Below are positions 22,036 to 33,012 of a stretch of DNA of 64,000 bases, one piece after another. The first letter of the stretch is position 1; each line of letters starts with the position of its first letter. Origin of the DNA: Asterionellopsis glacialis (Eukaryota > Bacillariophyta > Plagiogrammaphyceae > Rhaphoneidales > Asterionellopsidaceae); the NCBI GenBank assembly GCA_014885115.2, contig WKLE02003470.1, positions 1 through 64,000 of the forward strand, given 5' to 3'. Both the position numbers and the translations under genes were made by a program. Below the pieces are notes generated by a model. That model did not search any database, was not told the DNA's origin, and saw only the letters and a program-made list of their open reading frames with translations.

Positions 22036-23685
22036 TGGACTACACAATTGAATAATGATGTATTGCAAACAAACATTTGAATTTATGGAGAAGGTTAAAA
22101 TCGATAATACGCTTGGCTCTTGTGTTTATCTTCAAATGATGTTTTTGTTTTTAGGCGCTATATTGAAATTTGTCTATAAACTTGAAAGCTAGATATCCAT
22201 GACCACCATGTTGTAATCCTCCCTGTATTAGTAGTTAGGTGTACCGGTTGGAGATCTCAAATGACACAAAAGAGGCACTGCAGTGGACGTGGGGGTGATT
22301 CCAACCATGGTGTCCCTTCTCATTGCAATGGACTTTTTGAGAGAGAAAAATATGAGGCTCCATTACGGTGTGTCTGTCATTCAAAGATGTTGTTATAATA
22401 TTGCACAGTATTTCAGTACACTCAAATACGAAGAAATTGAAAAATCATCATGATCCAGTTTCAAAGTTTTTTGATCGTCTACATGTACAAATATGATGGA
22501 GGGCGGAGCAACAATATTGGGGAAACAATGTTGTTTTTGTTGTTGTTATTGTTGTTCTTCTTCTTCTTCTTCTTGCTGCTGCTGTGGATGGATATCCTTT
22601 TCGATTTCTTTCCACCTAGCAAAAATAGATCGAGCAATTTCATCTTTTTTCGTTCCTGTTTTTTTGTTACTTTTTCAAATGTGAAAAGAATCTTTCGTAT
22701 ATTATTTTCGTCTCTTGAGGTCCGAGGAGGCTTTCGAATCCGTAGCCAGCATCCAACAAATAATCATGGTAAGATTAAGATTCATTGTGAAATCTGATTT
22801 CGGCTGTTCTTTTTCATTCGTAACGATCCTTTTGGACCTCGTTTATTATTAGTCCGGTTCTTCATTGTCATGGTCCATTGCATTGTCATTTTTAGTTTGC
22901 TTACTTGTACTTTGACCATGACTGTGATACAGAAAAATAGAAAAAAAATTCTGTATGCACCAAAAAGAAAATTGAACCAAAAAGTGTCACTCATGTTTTT
23001 TTAGGCTCTTTAGGATTAGAGATACAAGCAGTCAGTTGCTGTCGTAGCGCATGAAAGTGCGCACACTAGAGAATTTCGCAGAACAAGATGCGCTCGGGCG
23101 ACATGTGGGATGTCGATCACTTTTATATTATTTTGGCGATCATGTTGTGTCTCTGGGGTGTATTTTTGACACCGTGATCTTGATCTAGCGTTCTCATTTT
23201 GTCCTCCAATATAATTTTCGCGGCGCCCCTATCTAAAACCACTTTTCAGTCGTTACAGAGAACTGTCGTGTGGTCCTTCCTCTCTAGTCCTAACTAGATC
23301 TCCAAGCTCAAAAGACAACAACTACTCATAGTAGATCATTGCGCCTCCATTGCCATCTTGGTAGAGAGATAATCACCCAAACATACACAAAGTGCTACTT
23401 GCAACGTTTTTTTGCAGCAAAATAGAGGAACCCAAGTAAACGTTAAGATTTCATTCACGGCAAAAGAGACCTCTATTCCAAACCAAAAATTCGCGAACCA
23501 TCTTATAAAATAAGTATCTATAGGTTAGTATACCAAACCGCTGTTAATTATTTTTCAAGAGGTGGACTCACAACTCAAAGGAAATAATAATCATAATAAC
23601 CAAAAAGGGAAACATAAACTGCAGAACTCAAAAAGAAAAAGATATCGTACTTTGTTACAACAAGACAAGAACACAAAACAACATA
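22036..23685. other. Long intergenic region, possible gene remnant on minus strand
   Basis: About 1.65 kb without a complete gene. It holds a GTT/TTC/CTG microsatellite (22533-22585). On the minus strand, short protein-like islands occur: DEIARSIFARWKEIEKDIHP followed by poly-Q/E (about 22545-22655), and QSTSKQTKNDNAMDHDNEEP (about 22855-22925) after a good polypyrimidine/CACAG acceptor. They do not connect cleanly. An E2F-like TTTTCGCGG lies at about 23216-23223, and a small stem (GGTGT-ACACC) near 23156-23172. Confidence 0.35.
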
Positions 23686-23967
23686 ATGGACGACGAGCAG
23701 GAATTAGAACGTATTCAACAGGCAAAGAATGAATTTGCTGCATCTCAATCACCACCCATAGACCCGTGTACGAATGTTCATTGTAAATATACAGGATGCG
23801 TATGCGGGACTCATTGTGGATGTGGTGTGGAAGCGAAAAAAACGGCATGGGTACGAGATATTAAAGGAGATGATGTATTAGGACAATGTGAGCCTTGTAA
23901 AGATTTTAAAGCAAGCAAGAAAAAGGCAAAACTCGAGAAAGAAGGTGCCATGGATGAATCTGCCTAA
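23686..23967 (+). CDS. Small cysteine-rich protein, metallothionein-like
   Basis: A 93-residue protein behind an A-rich leader (ACAACATAATGG). The centre holds eight Cys: six in a compact stretch (CTNVHCKYTGCVCGTHCGCG) and two in QCEPC. The CxC and CxxxC spacing is what metal-thiolate proteins use. The ends are charged and helical (Lys-rich C-terminus), so it is not a classical metallothionein. A small zinc-binding or metal-chaperone role is the best guess. There is no signal peptide or membrane segment. Diatoms rely largely on phytochelatins, so a metal-binding peptide of this type would be informative. It is isolated from its neighbours by 500-1600 bp. Confidence 0.65.
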   Translation: MDDEQELERIQQAKNEFAASQSPPIDPCTNVHCKYTGCVCGTHCGCGVEAKKTAWVRDIKGDDVLGQCEPCKDFKASKKKAKLEKEGAMDESA

Positions 23968-24452
23968 TTTTTGTTTTGGTGTTCTTATATGTTTTTGGGG
24001 GGGAGTGAGATAAGGAAACGAAAAAGAGTCATTTTGATGTAGTCATATATATTATGGTCTTAGTTTGAGTTTTAGAATTATTGGTTAAAAAATATTTTTT
24101 TCTTCCATGTTTGATGTCGAAAGTATTGTTATTTGAAAGGAGAGCGATAGCATCGTTGAAAAATGGAGAAGGGTGTATATTTTGTCTTCTCTTCATGGAG
24201 TGGTGCTACTGTAATTAATGAAAATAGACTGTAACATGGAATCGAAGTCAAAGGTCATCATTTATTTTACATTCCCTTCTTTCCCCCCCCTGTCCCATTA
24301 TATAATGAAAAAGGCAGTATAGTGTGAAGAATCTAAACTTGCACATGCTGTCCTCTCCGAATACTCAAGAATTGACAAAAATTGCTGCACCTGTAGTCTA
24401 CAAAGAAACACACTTTCTTGATATTTCAAGCTGCTTTTTAAAGTTATATTGT
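23968..24452. other. Convergent 3' spacer
   Basis: Lies between the 3' ends of the Cys-rich gene and the Rossmann-thioredoxin gene. It holds G8 (about 23996) and C8 (about 24285) runs. No gene is seen. Confidence 0.5.
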
Positions 24453-26552
24453 TTATTCTTGCTCTTCCGCCTCTAGCTCTCGAAAGGCTTCGCTATCCCA
24501 CTCTCGACCTGAAGTCAAATGTTCTACAGCCCAATCTAACTTTTTCGAGGCTGCACGACAAGTATTGCAAAAATGCATTAATGAATCAAGTTAAAGAAAC
24601 ATAAAAAAAAATTTGTCAGCCTCATGGGATATTCGAATTACAATTGTAGCATGGGGTGGCAAAGCAAACCAAGCAACAGATACACATAAAACATTCCAAA
24701 CTCACGCAATCGAGATATCGATAAGGGACTACCAAATCGTTTTCCTTCACGGAATAAAACAAAGGTAGGGACAGCATCTACATCTAATGCTTTACCAATT
24801 TCTTTACCCTTCATACCAGCTGTATTAGCCTTGGCAAAGAACAAGTCCTTGTGGTCTCCCGCCTTTTCCGTTTCCCGTGCCATGCGTGAATAGGGACTTT
24901 GTAAGTACTTACATGTACGACACCATGATGCCGACATGAATAATACACAATGTTTGTCAGATGTTAATACATGATGATTTAAATCAGATACACTATTCAC
25001 ATCCAATACATATGGATTTTGCGGTTGACTCTTCGTTTCGTCATTCCCTTGTCGTCGAATGACAGGATTAGACGTTGGTGGTGGATCATTAATCATTTCA
25101 GCATCTAAATCAATGTCATCAATGACGGGTAATCCATATCGTACATTGGCACCATTGGAATCTCTTGGCCATGATACGGATTCCCAAAAATCTGGTAATT
25201 CCCAACCACGAACTACAACACCATTATTGTTCTTATTAGAAAATAAAACATTCTTCTCCAATAAGGTTTGTACTGTTGAACCAAAGTCCTTGGGTGGGAC
25301 AATTGATTGATAGTCAGATGAAGTTACTCGACGACCAGATGATAGTTTTGATACAATATCTTTTTCACGATTTTTGACTTTGCCTGGTCCAAATATAACA
25401 CCTTCATCACCAACAAGCTTTTGTGCCATTGGTTGTGTACATAGATACCTACATTATTATAGTCGAGGTATCGCAAACAGTGAGATCATCCTACAAATCA
25501 ACAAATTATGATTCTAATTTTTGTAACTCTTACCGATGACATTGATGTCGTTGTTTCAACAAGGACAGAGCACCATTTCCTCCACCAATATGAAGCATAA
25601 AGTCATCATCATCATCGTCGACATCCATGGGTCTATTCTTTTCACTCAATCTTGCTTCATCCGTCATTGTATCTACAAGAGTATCAAATTCACCAATAAC
25701 TTCTGCAAAACCAAGTTCTAATTCACCTGTTGCAGGTGTCATGACTTGAATTGAATTATCATTACACTTTGTTCCACATGTTGTAACTAAATACACAGAT
25801 GAACCAAGTGCGGATAAGCCTCTGTTTTATACCAAATTTGAAATGAGAGGAACAATCCGTCATTATTGGAAGTACAAACACCATTCACAATAAATATGTA
25901 GCGTACCATGAGGAAAATGAGAACTAATCAATCAGCGCAGCAACAACGAAATAACCAAACATGAAACTTACTCTGCATAAAATTTAGCATAATCATTACC
26001 ACCCATAATCACAACTTTACCAGATATGAATGTTTGTCCACTACCACCAACTTTTTCAATTTTGGGTATAGCATGATGAATACCTGCCAGAGATGCCACT
26101 AATGTTGAAATAGCATCATCATCATTTACATTCGATGGAATTGTTGCTACACTATCTTTGTAAATAAACATACCATTACCTAAATCGACAAGATTGTCCT
26201 TGTTGTTGTCGTCGGCGGTAGCTTGAATGCCAACGACACGATCACCATTTGCACTTGTAGTACCAGCCAAGACTGTCATATATCCAAGTTTGGATAAAGA
26301 TTTTTTGGTAGATTTTTCTTCATCTTCTTGTTGATTCTGAAAATATTGAAGCCATGCCCATTCAGGTCCATCTACTACAGCTACGCGTTGTGTTGAAACA
26401 GCCTCCAATGCACGACCGTTTCTGTTTTGGGGTGACTTATTATTTCCAAAAAAAGTTGTTGCTCTAGATGAAGAGGTTGGGGTGACAAAACTTGCACATG
26501 TCGAACAAGATGCCAAGGCACTTAACGTTAGAATCAATTTCCGTATCATCAT
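24453..26552 (-). CDS. Plastid-targeted Rossmann-fold/thioredoxin fusion protein
   Basis: Four exons, 26552-25972, 25821-25534, 25448-24706 and 24550-24453, join through GTAAGT, GTAAGA and GTGAGT donors with matching phases (2, 2, 1) to give 569 residues. The N-terminus is a signal peptide ending in ASFVTP, the diatom plastid import motif. The middle contains KVVIMGGNDYAKFYAEGLSA-LGSSVYLVTT, a nucleotide-binding Rossmann core like that of medium-chain dehydrogenase/quinone-reductase proteins. The C-terminal 130 residues are a thioredoxin fold with active site WCRTC (Cys466, Cys469) and cis-Pro in DAVPTFVLF. A likely role is thiol-disulphide redox control in the plastid, coupled to a nucleotide-binding module. 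Exon 4 restores RLPSKKLDWAVEH. It shares a divergent promoter region with the FCP gene. Confidence 0.85.
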
Positions 26553-27385
26553 CTTGAGTAGTTGTTATTGAGATGAATATGATGTTGTGTTTCACTTTCT
26601 CGTTGTTTGTGTTCTTTCTTCCTGCAGATAAAAATCTGGACACAACAAGAGAGATACTCTTTATGTAAGATACGCTGTGAAAGTAGAGAGAGTCTGCGTA
26701 TTTTCTGTCCAACAAAAATCATGGTGTGCGGTTGACACCTGTCCGAAGTCCGAGCGAACGTCAACTTCAATCAACTTCATTGGAGTTTATTGTGAACTTC
26801 AACTGCTATTTACCTGTATTTATATGTTGGCCAAATGGTACTTATGTCTTTTGACTTTATCGTTCTTCAGACGCACAATGTTGGAAAGATACGTTCGGCA
26901 TGCTCGCCAAGGAGACCCGGACATTCGAAGAAAATGATGACGTCTTGCTTTCTTCCCAACCTGAACTTCCGGAAAGTGGCACCAAAACTACGGGAGTTTT
27001 TTTTATGATTTTTCGTAGAATAACTTTAGATTCATTCGATTCTAAGAAGTTACCGTTTGAAACCCTTTATTTCAGGGGGTCAAAATAGAGGTGTAAAATA
27101 TGACTCTAATTTGAGGGGTATTGGAGATCGTCCGTCCAACAGACAGAACACGCCGACCTTGCTCTTTCTCTCTCTTTCCAATCTCAAGGATCGCGAGAGG
27201 AAGAAACTTCAACGATGTGATGTAGACGATGTACTGTGACCTACTTTGAACGTAAATCTTTGCACGTAAAACGCCAACGTTGACCTTGCTTTGTATCGGG
27301 TGTGTGTGTCGTCACGTCGTCTCCTTTGTTTGGAGCTTTCCCCCCTTCCTTCTTTGTTTAATTTTACCAAATTACCTTTATCAAG
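26553..27385. other. Divergent promoter region, thioredoxin fusion and FCP genes
   Basis: About 830 bp serving two plastid-protein genes, with no supportable gene inside. It contains TGACGTC (26938-26944), seven bases of a CRE, about 440 bp before the FCP start, and a pyrimidine-rich TTTCCCCCCTTCCTTC just before that start. Confidence 0.45.
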
Positions 27386-28554
27386 ATGAAGACTGTTGCT
27401 GCCGTTCTTGCTCTTGCCGCTTCGGCAACTGCCTTTGCTCCTGCCACCACTGGACGCTCTTCTGTTGCTGTCCAAGAAACTAAGGCTGATCTTGAAGCTT
27501 TGGGAAAGAAGCTCAACCCTGTTGTTGGTTTCTATGATCCTCTTGATTTGGCTGGGTGAGTAAAACAGAAGGGAAGAATGGTTCTACCACCAATTTACTG
27601 ATCAATGGGAATATATCTGGGGTTAGAAGAACTGGAAATCTATCTATAAAAGATTGCTTCTGTTTGTTGGGAAAATGAGTGAATCAATTATTCATTTCAC
27701 TCACACTTTTGTTATACTGTACTTGCTTTTCCATCTTTTTGTTTTGATTTTGTATTTGCAGTCAAAACTTCTGGAACTCCCCTGAAGAATCCACCATTGG
27801 TTTCTTGAGAGAGTCCGAAATCAAGCATGGACGTATTGCTATGTTTGCCTTCGTTGGATACATTGTCCACGCTAACGGTATTACCTGGCCTTGGCCCATG
27901 CAACTTGATGGAACTCCTTTCCCCCAAGTTGACTCCGCTCCTGAAGCATGGGATGCCATTCCTGATGTTGCCAAGCTTCAAATCTTTGCCTTTGTTGGAT
28001 TCCTTGAATACGTAAGTACCTGCAAACAAAGATCGGGAGAGGTTGGATATTTTTTGGTCTTATCATGGTGAAACTTACATATTTGATAACGTTCCATTTA
28101 AACTCTTTCTTCATCTTGTTTTCAAAAGTGGCGTGAGGCTAACGCCGAGAAGCATTACATGGTTGGTGGAAAGCCCGGTGAATTCCCTGCTTTCAATGCC
28201 AAGTACATCCCTGGATCTGCCCTTAACCTTTACGATCCTTTTGGCTTCTCCTCCAATAAGACCGAAGAACAAAAGGCTGCTGGACTTATCAAGGAGATCA
28301 ATAACGGACGTCTTGCTCAACTTGGTATCTTTGGTTTCCTCTGTGAAGCAAAGGTAAGAACTCTCGTTACGACACGAAATATATTATATCTTTCATCATT
28401 TGGATATCATGTTACTAACTTTTATGTTATTTCTCGCTACTAATTATAGATTGAAGGATCCGTTCCTGCCCTCAAGGGAGTCATCCCCCACTACGATGGA
28501 GAATTCATGGCTCCTCTTGCCAAGAGCATCCTTCCAGCAGTCCCTTCTCTCTAA
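27386..28554 (+). CDS. Fucoxanthin-chlorophyll a/c-binding light-harvesting protein
   Basis: Four exons (27386-27555, 27762-28011, 28129-28353, 28450-28554) splice with GTGAGT/GTAAGT/GTAAGA donors to 249 residues. The leader MKTVAAVLALAASATAFAP is a signal peptide plus the ATAFAP plastid motif. The mature protein has the LHC fold. Helix 1 contains ESEIKHGRIAMFAFVGY and helix 3 contains KEINNGRLAQLGIFGF, which supply the Glu-Arg pairs that bind chlorophyll and cross-brace. The middle helix is KLQIFAFVGFLEYWRE. It binds chlorophyll a, c and fucoxanthin in the thylakoid antenna. The FYDPLDLAGQNFW segment before helix 1 is characteristic of a distinct FCP branch. I do not assign an Lhcf/Lhcr/Lhcx number. 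Codon use is C-ending and biased, as expected of a highly expressed gene. Confidence 0.95.
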
Positions 28555-28898
28555 ATACCATAGTGTATCCCTTTTGCATTTATCTTAATTTCTTTTAACA
28601 AATAGATCAAAGAAATTTACATAGAGAACCATGTGACTGAAAAGTGTCACCTTTTTCGTATGAAGCATTTTTGGCCGCATCCATAGCTATATAAAGTCTT
28701 TAACAAATAAATAGAAAAAGTATAGCTAGTAAAATATTGCTTTCTAAAGTTTTTAAGATTAAAGGTTGAATTATCTTGCATGAAGGGTAGAATTGTGTCA
28801 CCTTGCAGACCATACTGCAATGTGTGTATTCTGTTGCTTAGTGTGATGGATCTAGCAAGTCTAACTCTGTATTCCCCCCCTCCTCTCAACCTTTTAAT
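28555..28898. other. Convergent 3' spacer
   Basis: 3' ends of the FCP gene (plus) and the LETM1-like gene (minus). No gene is seen. Confidence 0.5.
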
Positions 28899-30323
28899 TT
28901 ATTTGTAAATAGCTCCACGAAACAAGGCACTTGGTAGGTAAGATGCTGATCTTGAATCTTGTGCACTTTCCAAGGAATTGTAACACATTAAAGCAGTCCT
29001 TGCCAAATTATCATTGTAGGCTGCTACTGCTCCTCCAGATAATCGTGCTTTAGGTTGTGTCACAACTAAATCTAACCATTCTTTCAACATGATTTTCATT
29101 TCTTCATCGGACCGTCCAATACAACCCATGAGTCGATCCGAACAGGCATCACGTAATTGCACAGTCCCCAAGGCAGATATATCCACTTGTTCCTTGACTA
29201 AAAATTCATCACATTCTTTCACTTTTTGTAAATGTGCCAAGAGTTTTTTACGTCCAAAGAAGTTAGGTAATATAGCATCTGTAGGGTTTGACTTTCCACC
29301 ATCAATAATAGTTCCTAGTCCCTTGACAATGGATTTAGGGACAAAGCATAAATTCATTTCTTGCGTAGTAAAGGCGTTGGCGTTGTCACCATTGGAAGAA
29401 GAGGAACGAAATAATAAATTATCCATGAATCGTAAAATACTGGTTGGACCATGTGTCGATTGGACTTGAGTTGTTTCTTCCACACCTTTTTTATTTGTAG
29501 TGGTGATGGATTTGGTAATGGTGGCGGTCGGGGGTGACATGAGTAATTGATAGGTCGATAATCCAATTTGATGTGTACGTTCCATGGCTCGTTGTTGTGC
29601 CTTGCGTCCAAAGAAATTTAATTTGGCCATGGCAGGCACTTGACGAGCATCACGCTCAATGTTTAGTAATGTTTGAATGACAGCATGTGATCGTGTACGT
29701 GATAAACTTTCCCATTTGGTTTCAGCACCTACCTTGGGAGGTGGTAAAAAGGGTGATGGTAACATTTCAGGGAAAAACATGATTGCATAGGGTAAAAATC
29801 GTGGTGCACCCCAACTCATAAACATGAGTTGTGTAAGTTTGGCACGGTCAGTTTTACCCTTTTGTAAGAATTGGTATTCTTCAAAGGTAATGCCACCATT
29901 TTCAGTTTTCAAACGTTCATTCATTTCCTTGGATGTTAATAAGCCTTCATTGGTCCATTGGTCCTTTAGGGATTGTTTGTATAATTTTTGTTTCGAACGA
30001 ATGGCATTGCATTGTCCATGATTAGACCACATTAATTTACATCCATCAATGGATCGGACAATTGAATCCTTGACGTAACCAACCATTTGTGATACACCAT
30101 TGCCACCGCTGGCTTCTTGTGTGGATGTACCTTGTACAACTGCAGAAGGAACACTAGTGACAGTGGTACTACTGACAGGTGTAACAAGCATATTCATATA
30201 ATTGTTGCTGTTCATATTGTTCCTCCTACCATGTCCCATCACACCAATACTTGAGGATGAAAGTAATAGCACATACCATAATGACACAAGCATCGATTTT
30301 TTATTGACGTGTCCACCAAACAT
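28899..30323 (-). CDS. LETM1-like domain protein
   Basis: The chosen start (30323, MFGGHVNKK) gives 474 residues. The upstream open frame crosses a CA microsatellite and lacks protein character. Residues 8-30 are a hydrophobic signal or targeting segment. Around residues 150-200 lies the LETM1 signature region: EEYQFLQKGKTDRAKLTQLM, then a hydrophobic stretch and FFPEMLPSPFLPPP. The C-terminal part (VQLRDACSDRLMGCIGRSDE, then LKEWLDLV) matches the ribosome-binding LETM1-like helical domain. Family members act in mitochondrial (or plastid) inner-membrane K+/H+ exchange and ribosome association. This one has a secretory-type leader, so plastid or endomembrane location is possible. A Thr/Ser-rich linker separates N-terminus and core. 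Confidence 0.72.
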   Translation of the reverse strand: MFGGHVNKKSMLVSLWYVLLLSSSSIGVMGHGRRNNMNSNNYMNMLVTPVSSTTVTSVPSAVVQGTSTQEASGGNGVSQMVGYVKDSIVRSIDGCKLMWSNHGQCNAIRSKQKLYKQSLKDQWTNEGLLTSKEMNERLKTENGGITFEEYQFLQKGKTDRAKLTQLMFMSWGAPRFLPYAIMFFPEMLPSPFLPPPKVGAETKWESLSRTRSHAVIQTLLNIERDARQVPAMAKLNFFGRKAQQRAMERTHQIGLSTYQLLMSPPTATITKSITTTNKKGVEETTQVQSTHGPTSILRFMDNLLFRSSSSNGDNANAFTTQEMNLCFVPKSIVKGLGTIIDGGKSNPTDAILPNFFGRKKLLAHLQKVKECDEFLVKEQVDISALGTVQLRDACSDRLMGCIGRSDEEMKIMLKEWLDLVVTQPKARLSGGAVAAYNDNLARTALMCYNSLESAQDSRSASYLPSALFRGAIYK

Positions 30324-31780
30324 TTTAAAAGATTTTAAGGAATCTGAACTTAAAAGCGATGTACTGATAACGTGAATGTCAAAGCAATCTATTGGAAATA
30401 CTCTGATTCTTCGACCTAAACACACACACACACACACAAGATAGATACTCGGTATACTGTAATGGTGCTGATGGATGTCGTTACTGAAGTGCTTCAAACA
30501 GACAAGATAGCACGACGATATCACAAGAAATCAATAATGTGGAGGAGATATGTGAAGAATTTGATAGGTGTGATTGGTTCACAAACATCAAAAAGATCTG
30601 TCTGGCTTCAACGTGGATGTAGAACGGTGAATAACAAGGTGAGATTCAAAAAATCATTGGCACTTTCATGCGTGATTGCGCAAGAGATTCTATGTGTGTG
30701 CTTCGCGATATCCTCAAACGTGTAGACGAACAGACTATATCTTGCCTCCATTGACCAAATCTCAAGGAAAATCGATTGACAAAACCATAGTCCTAATGTG
30801 TGCAAACGAGATGCGTAGTCTTACCCATGCAAAATAATTATCAACAAGATGGTGTTGTTATCTTGAAAAGAGGAGGAAATGCTGGTGGTCCACTTTTTGA
30901 CCAGTATATATATTTTACAATATTGTGGATGAATGTGATTAGACAGATAATTACTAGTATTCAGCAATGCCTCAAGATTCCAGTAGGTCGCAAGATACTG
31001 ACCAAAGCAACACACAAATAATTAGCGCAGTCCAGTTCACACTTTATGAGCTCATCAGATGTGTGACTACAAATTTCCTATCGAATGTAGCTCAATGACT
31101 CCAAACGTGAATCAAATAGAAATACTTCTAGAAAGACCACTAGTTTTGATGACTAGTAGACGATGCTTTAGGTAGTACTGATCAAAGCTACACCAAGAGA
31201 GTATAGTAGTTTCGTCCAGTTCACAGTTTGTGAATAGATAAGATTTGAAATCTACATTGACAATTTGGTTGATGCTCAATGTTCTTTTTAAAATATGAAT
31301 ATGTTTGACACGGTATGTTTTGGTCTGGCTGTTTTGGTCAAATACAATTTGTTTGTATTATTACAAAAATATCGTTGACCTGGTTTTAGGTCTTTCCAAG
31401 TTGTTTTTGCCACTACGAGTCACCCTTCCAATCAAACGCTATGAACCTATCGCTCTCCTCTTCGTTCTTTCCTCCCAGCATAAATCGGAAATCACGACAT
31501 GCACCATCCTCTGAAAAACACGGGATTTTCGCGCAATGAAATGTGTGGGGATATAAGCAAGCCATCATTATAATATTTTTATGGCCATCACTCAATTTTT
31601 TGTTTTTTCAATTATTGTGTTCCACAACAATCACATCGTAAAGCTATCATAAATATATTTGATCGATACTAACAAAAATGACACAACAATAATCCCCCTC
31701 TCTAGAGTCTAGTGTAATACGGTCTATTATTACTCTTACCTCCAAAACTAAACACATAATATTAGTAGTGGCAATCATAC
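30324..31780. other. Divergent intergenic region
   Basis: About 1.45 kb between the LETM1-like and deaminase starts. Two weakly similar segments (about 30990-31055 and 31165-31235) share TACTGA-CAAAGC-ACAC and GTCCAGTTCACA. An E2F consensus TTTCGCGC occurs at 31527-31534, about 250 bp before the deaminase gene. No gene is supportable. Confidence 0.45.
30420..30438. repeat. (CA)n microsatellite
   Basis: About nine CA dinucleotides in the 5' flank of the LETM1-like gene. Confidence 0.9.
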
Positions 31781-32878
31781 ATGATCGTCATTGTGCTTTC
31801 ATTCTTCACCAGAGTAAGGATGATAACGTTACGTCATTTTTGTGTTCTTCTGCTACAACTACAACTATTGTTACTACTAGTACTTGTACATCAACCCAAC
31901 GGAGTTTGGTCGTGGACGATTCAACCCAAACGATTGTGGAATCAATTACGACGTCAAGTTCTTCATCCAACTATATTAAAATTTGATTCGAACATCCTAA
32001 AGAATGATACCCAAACTGTGGATGAATACTTTATGGGTCTAGCGTTACAACAAGCCAAGAAAGCTGAACGAAAAGGTGAAGTACCTATTGGTGCTATTGT
32101 GGTTATGAAAAAATCGTCGACAGAAATAGTAAATGATACTTCTCCAATACCTACCACATTTTATGAAGTATTATCCAAGGGTTATAATCGTGTGGAACAA
32201 TATCATGATGCATCTGCTCATGCGGAAATGATGGCATTGCAACAAGCTGGATCGTATATTGGTAATTGGCGTTTAGGTAGTAGTGGTAGTAGTAATAATG
32301 GAAGTGTTGACAACAATAAGCATGAAAATTATGCTAAACAAGAAACGATATTGTATTCCACGTTAGAACCATGTCCCATGTGTTTGGCAGCATGTCAAGC
32401 CTTTCGGATTAATACCATTGTGTATGGTGCAGCGGACTTGAGATTAGGTGCGGTACAAACCCATATGAATTTGCTGGATGTGGCACCACATCCATTTCAT
32501 AACATTACCAATATTACCAGTGGTGTTTTACAAGAGGAAAGTAGTGACTTGTTACGTACTTTTTTTCGTCAACGACGACAAGAATCGAAACGACAAACAC
32601 AAGCTCAAAAAGCCAGGAAACAACAAGTTATATTGGAAAATAAACAGAAAAAGCAACAACGTCGAACTCAAGACAATATCAATAATAACAAGAAGAAGAA
32701 TAGTAAGACAGAGAAAAAGACAAACAAAAACCAGCAAAAATCTAAAAAGAACAATGATTTTCGTAAGCAGCCAAGTACCACGAAGAAGAGTACGGAAGAT
32801 GAAACAACAAAAAGGAAAAGAATACGAAGAAAAATGAAACGAATTGTATGTTTCTGGAGACGAAATGATACTAACTAA
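31781..32878 (+). CDS. tRNA-specific adenosine deaminase (TadA/ADAT2 type), organellar leader
   Basis: A 365-residue protein (352 if Met14 at 31820 is used) with the cytidine/deoxycytidylate deaminase fold. The zinc site is complete: HAEMMA (His147, catalytic Glu149) and EPCPMC (Cys198, Cys201). VPIGAIVV and the NWRLG stretch are typical of TadA/ADAT2 enzymes, which convert adenosine 34 to inosine in tRNA. An N-terminal hydrophobic run (residues 20-37, nearly all Leu) indicates a signal peptide, so a plastid enzyme acting on tRNA-Arg(ACG) is likely. The C-terminal 110 residues are extremely Lys/Gln/Asn-rich and probably bind RNA non-specifically. A low-complexity Ser/Asn insert (170-183) sits inside the domain. 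Confidence 0.85.
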   Translation: MIVIVLSFFTRVRMITLRHFCVLLLQLQLLLLLVLVHQPNGVWSWTIQPKRLWNQLRRQVLHPTILKFDSNILKNDTQTVDEYFMGLALQQAKKAERKGEVPIGAIVVMKKSSTEIVNDTSPIPTTFYEVLSKGYNRVEQYHDASAHAEMMALQQAGSYIGNWRLGSSGSSNNGSVDNNKHENYAKQETILYSTLEPCPMCLAACQAFRINTIVYGAADLRLGAVQTHMNLLDVAPHPFHNITNITSGVLQEESSDLLRTFFRQRRQESKRQTQAQKARKQQVILENKQKKQQRRTQDNINNNKKKNSKTEKKTNKNQQKSKKNNDFRKQPSTTKKSTEDETTKRKRIRRKMKRIVCFWRRNDTN

Positions 32879-33012
32879 AAAGCTAACGATATTATGTACA
32901 TCGGCAGTATATTTATTTCTCAAGCCCTCTGGTAAGATGTGTTCTGCTGCTTTCCCTTGAACTTTCTTCCACACACACCCCTTTGCAATGAAACATAGAA
33001 CCTACTAGTTCT

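Noticed and set aside
22450..22797. Plus-strand open frame with long Leu and Phe runs
   Set aside because: The runs come from a GTT/TTC microsatellite; outside it the frame has no protein character.
27712..28029. Minus-strand open frames over the FCP gene
   Set aside because: Shadows of a biased, highly expressed coding sequence.
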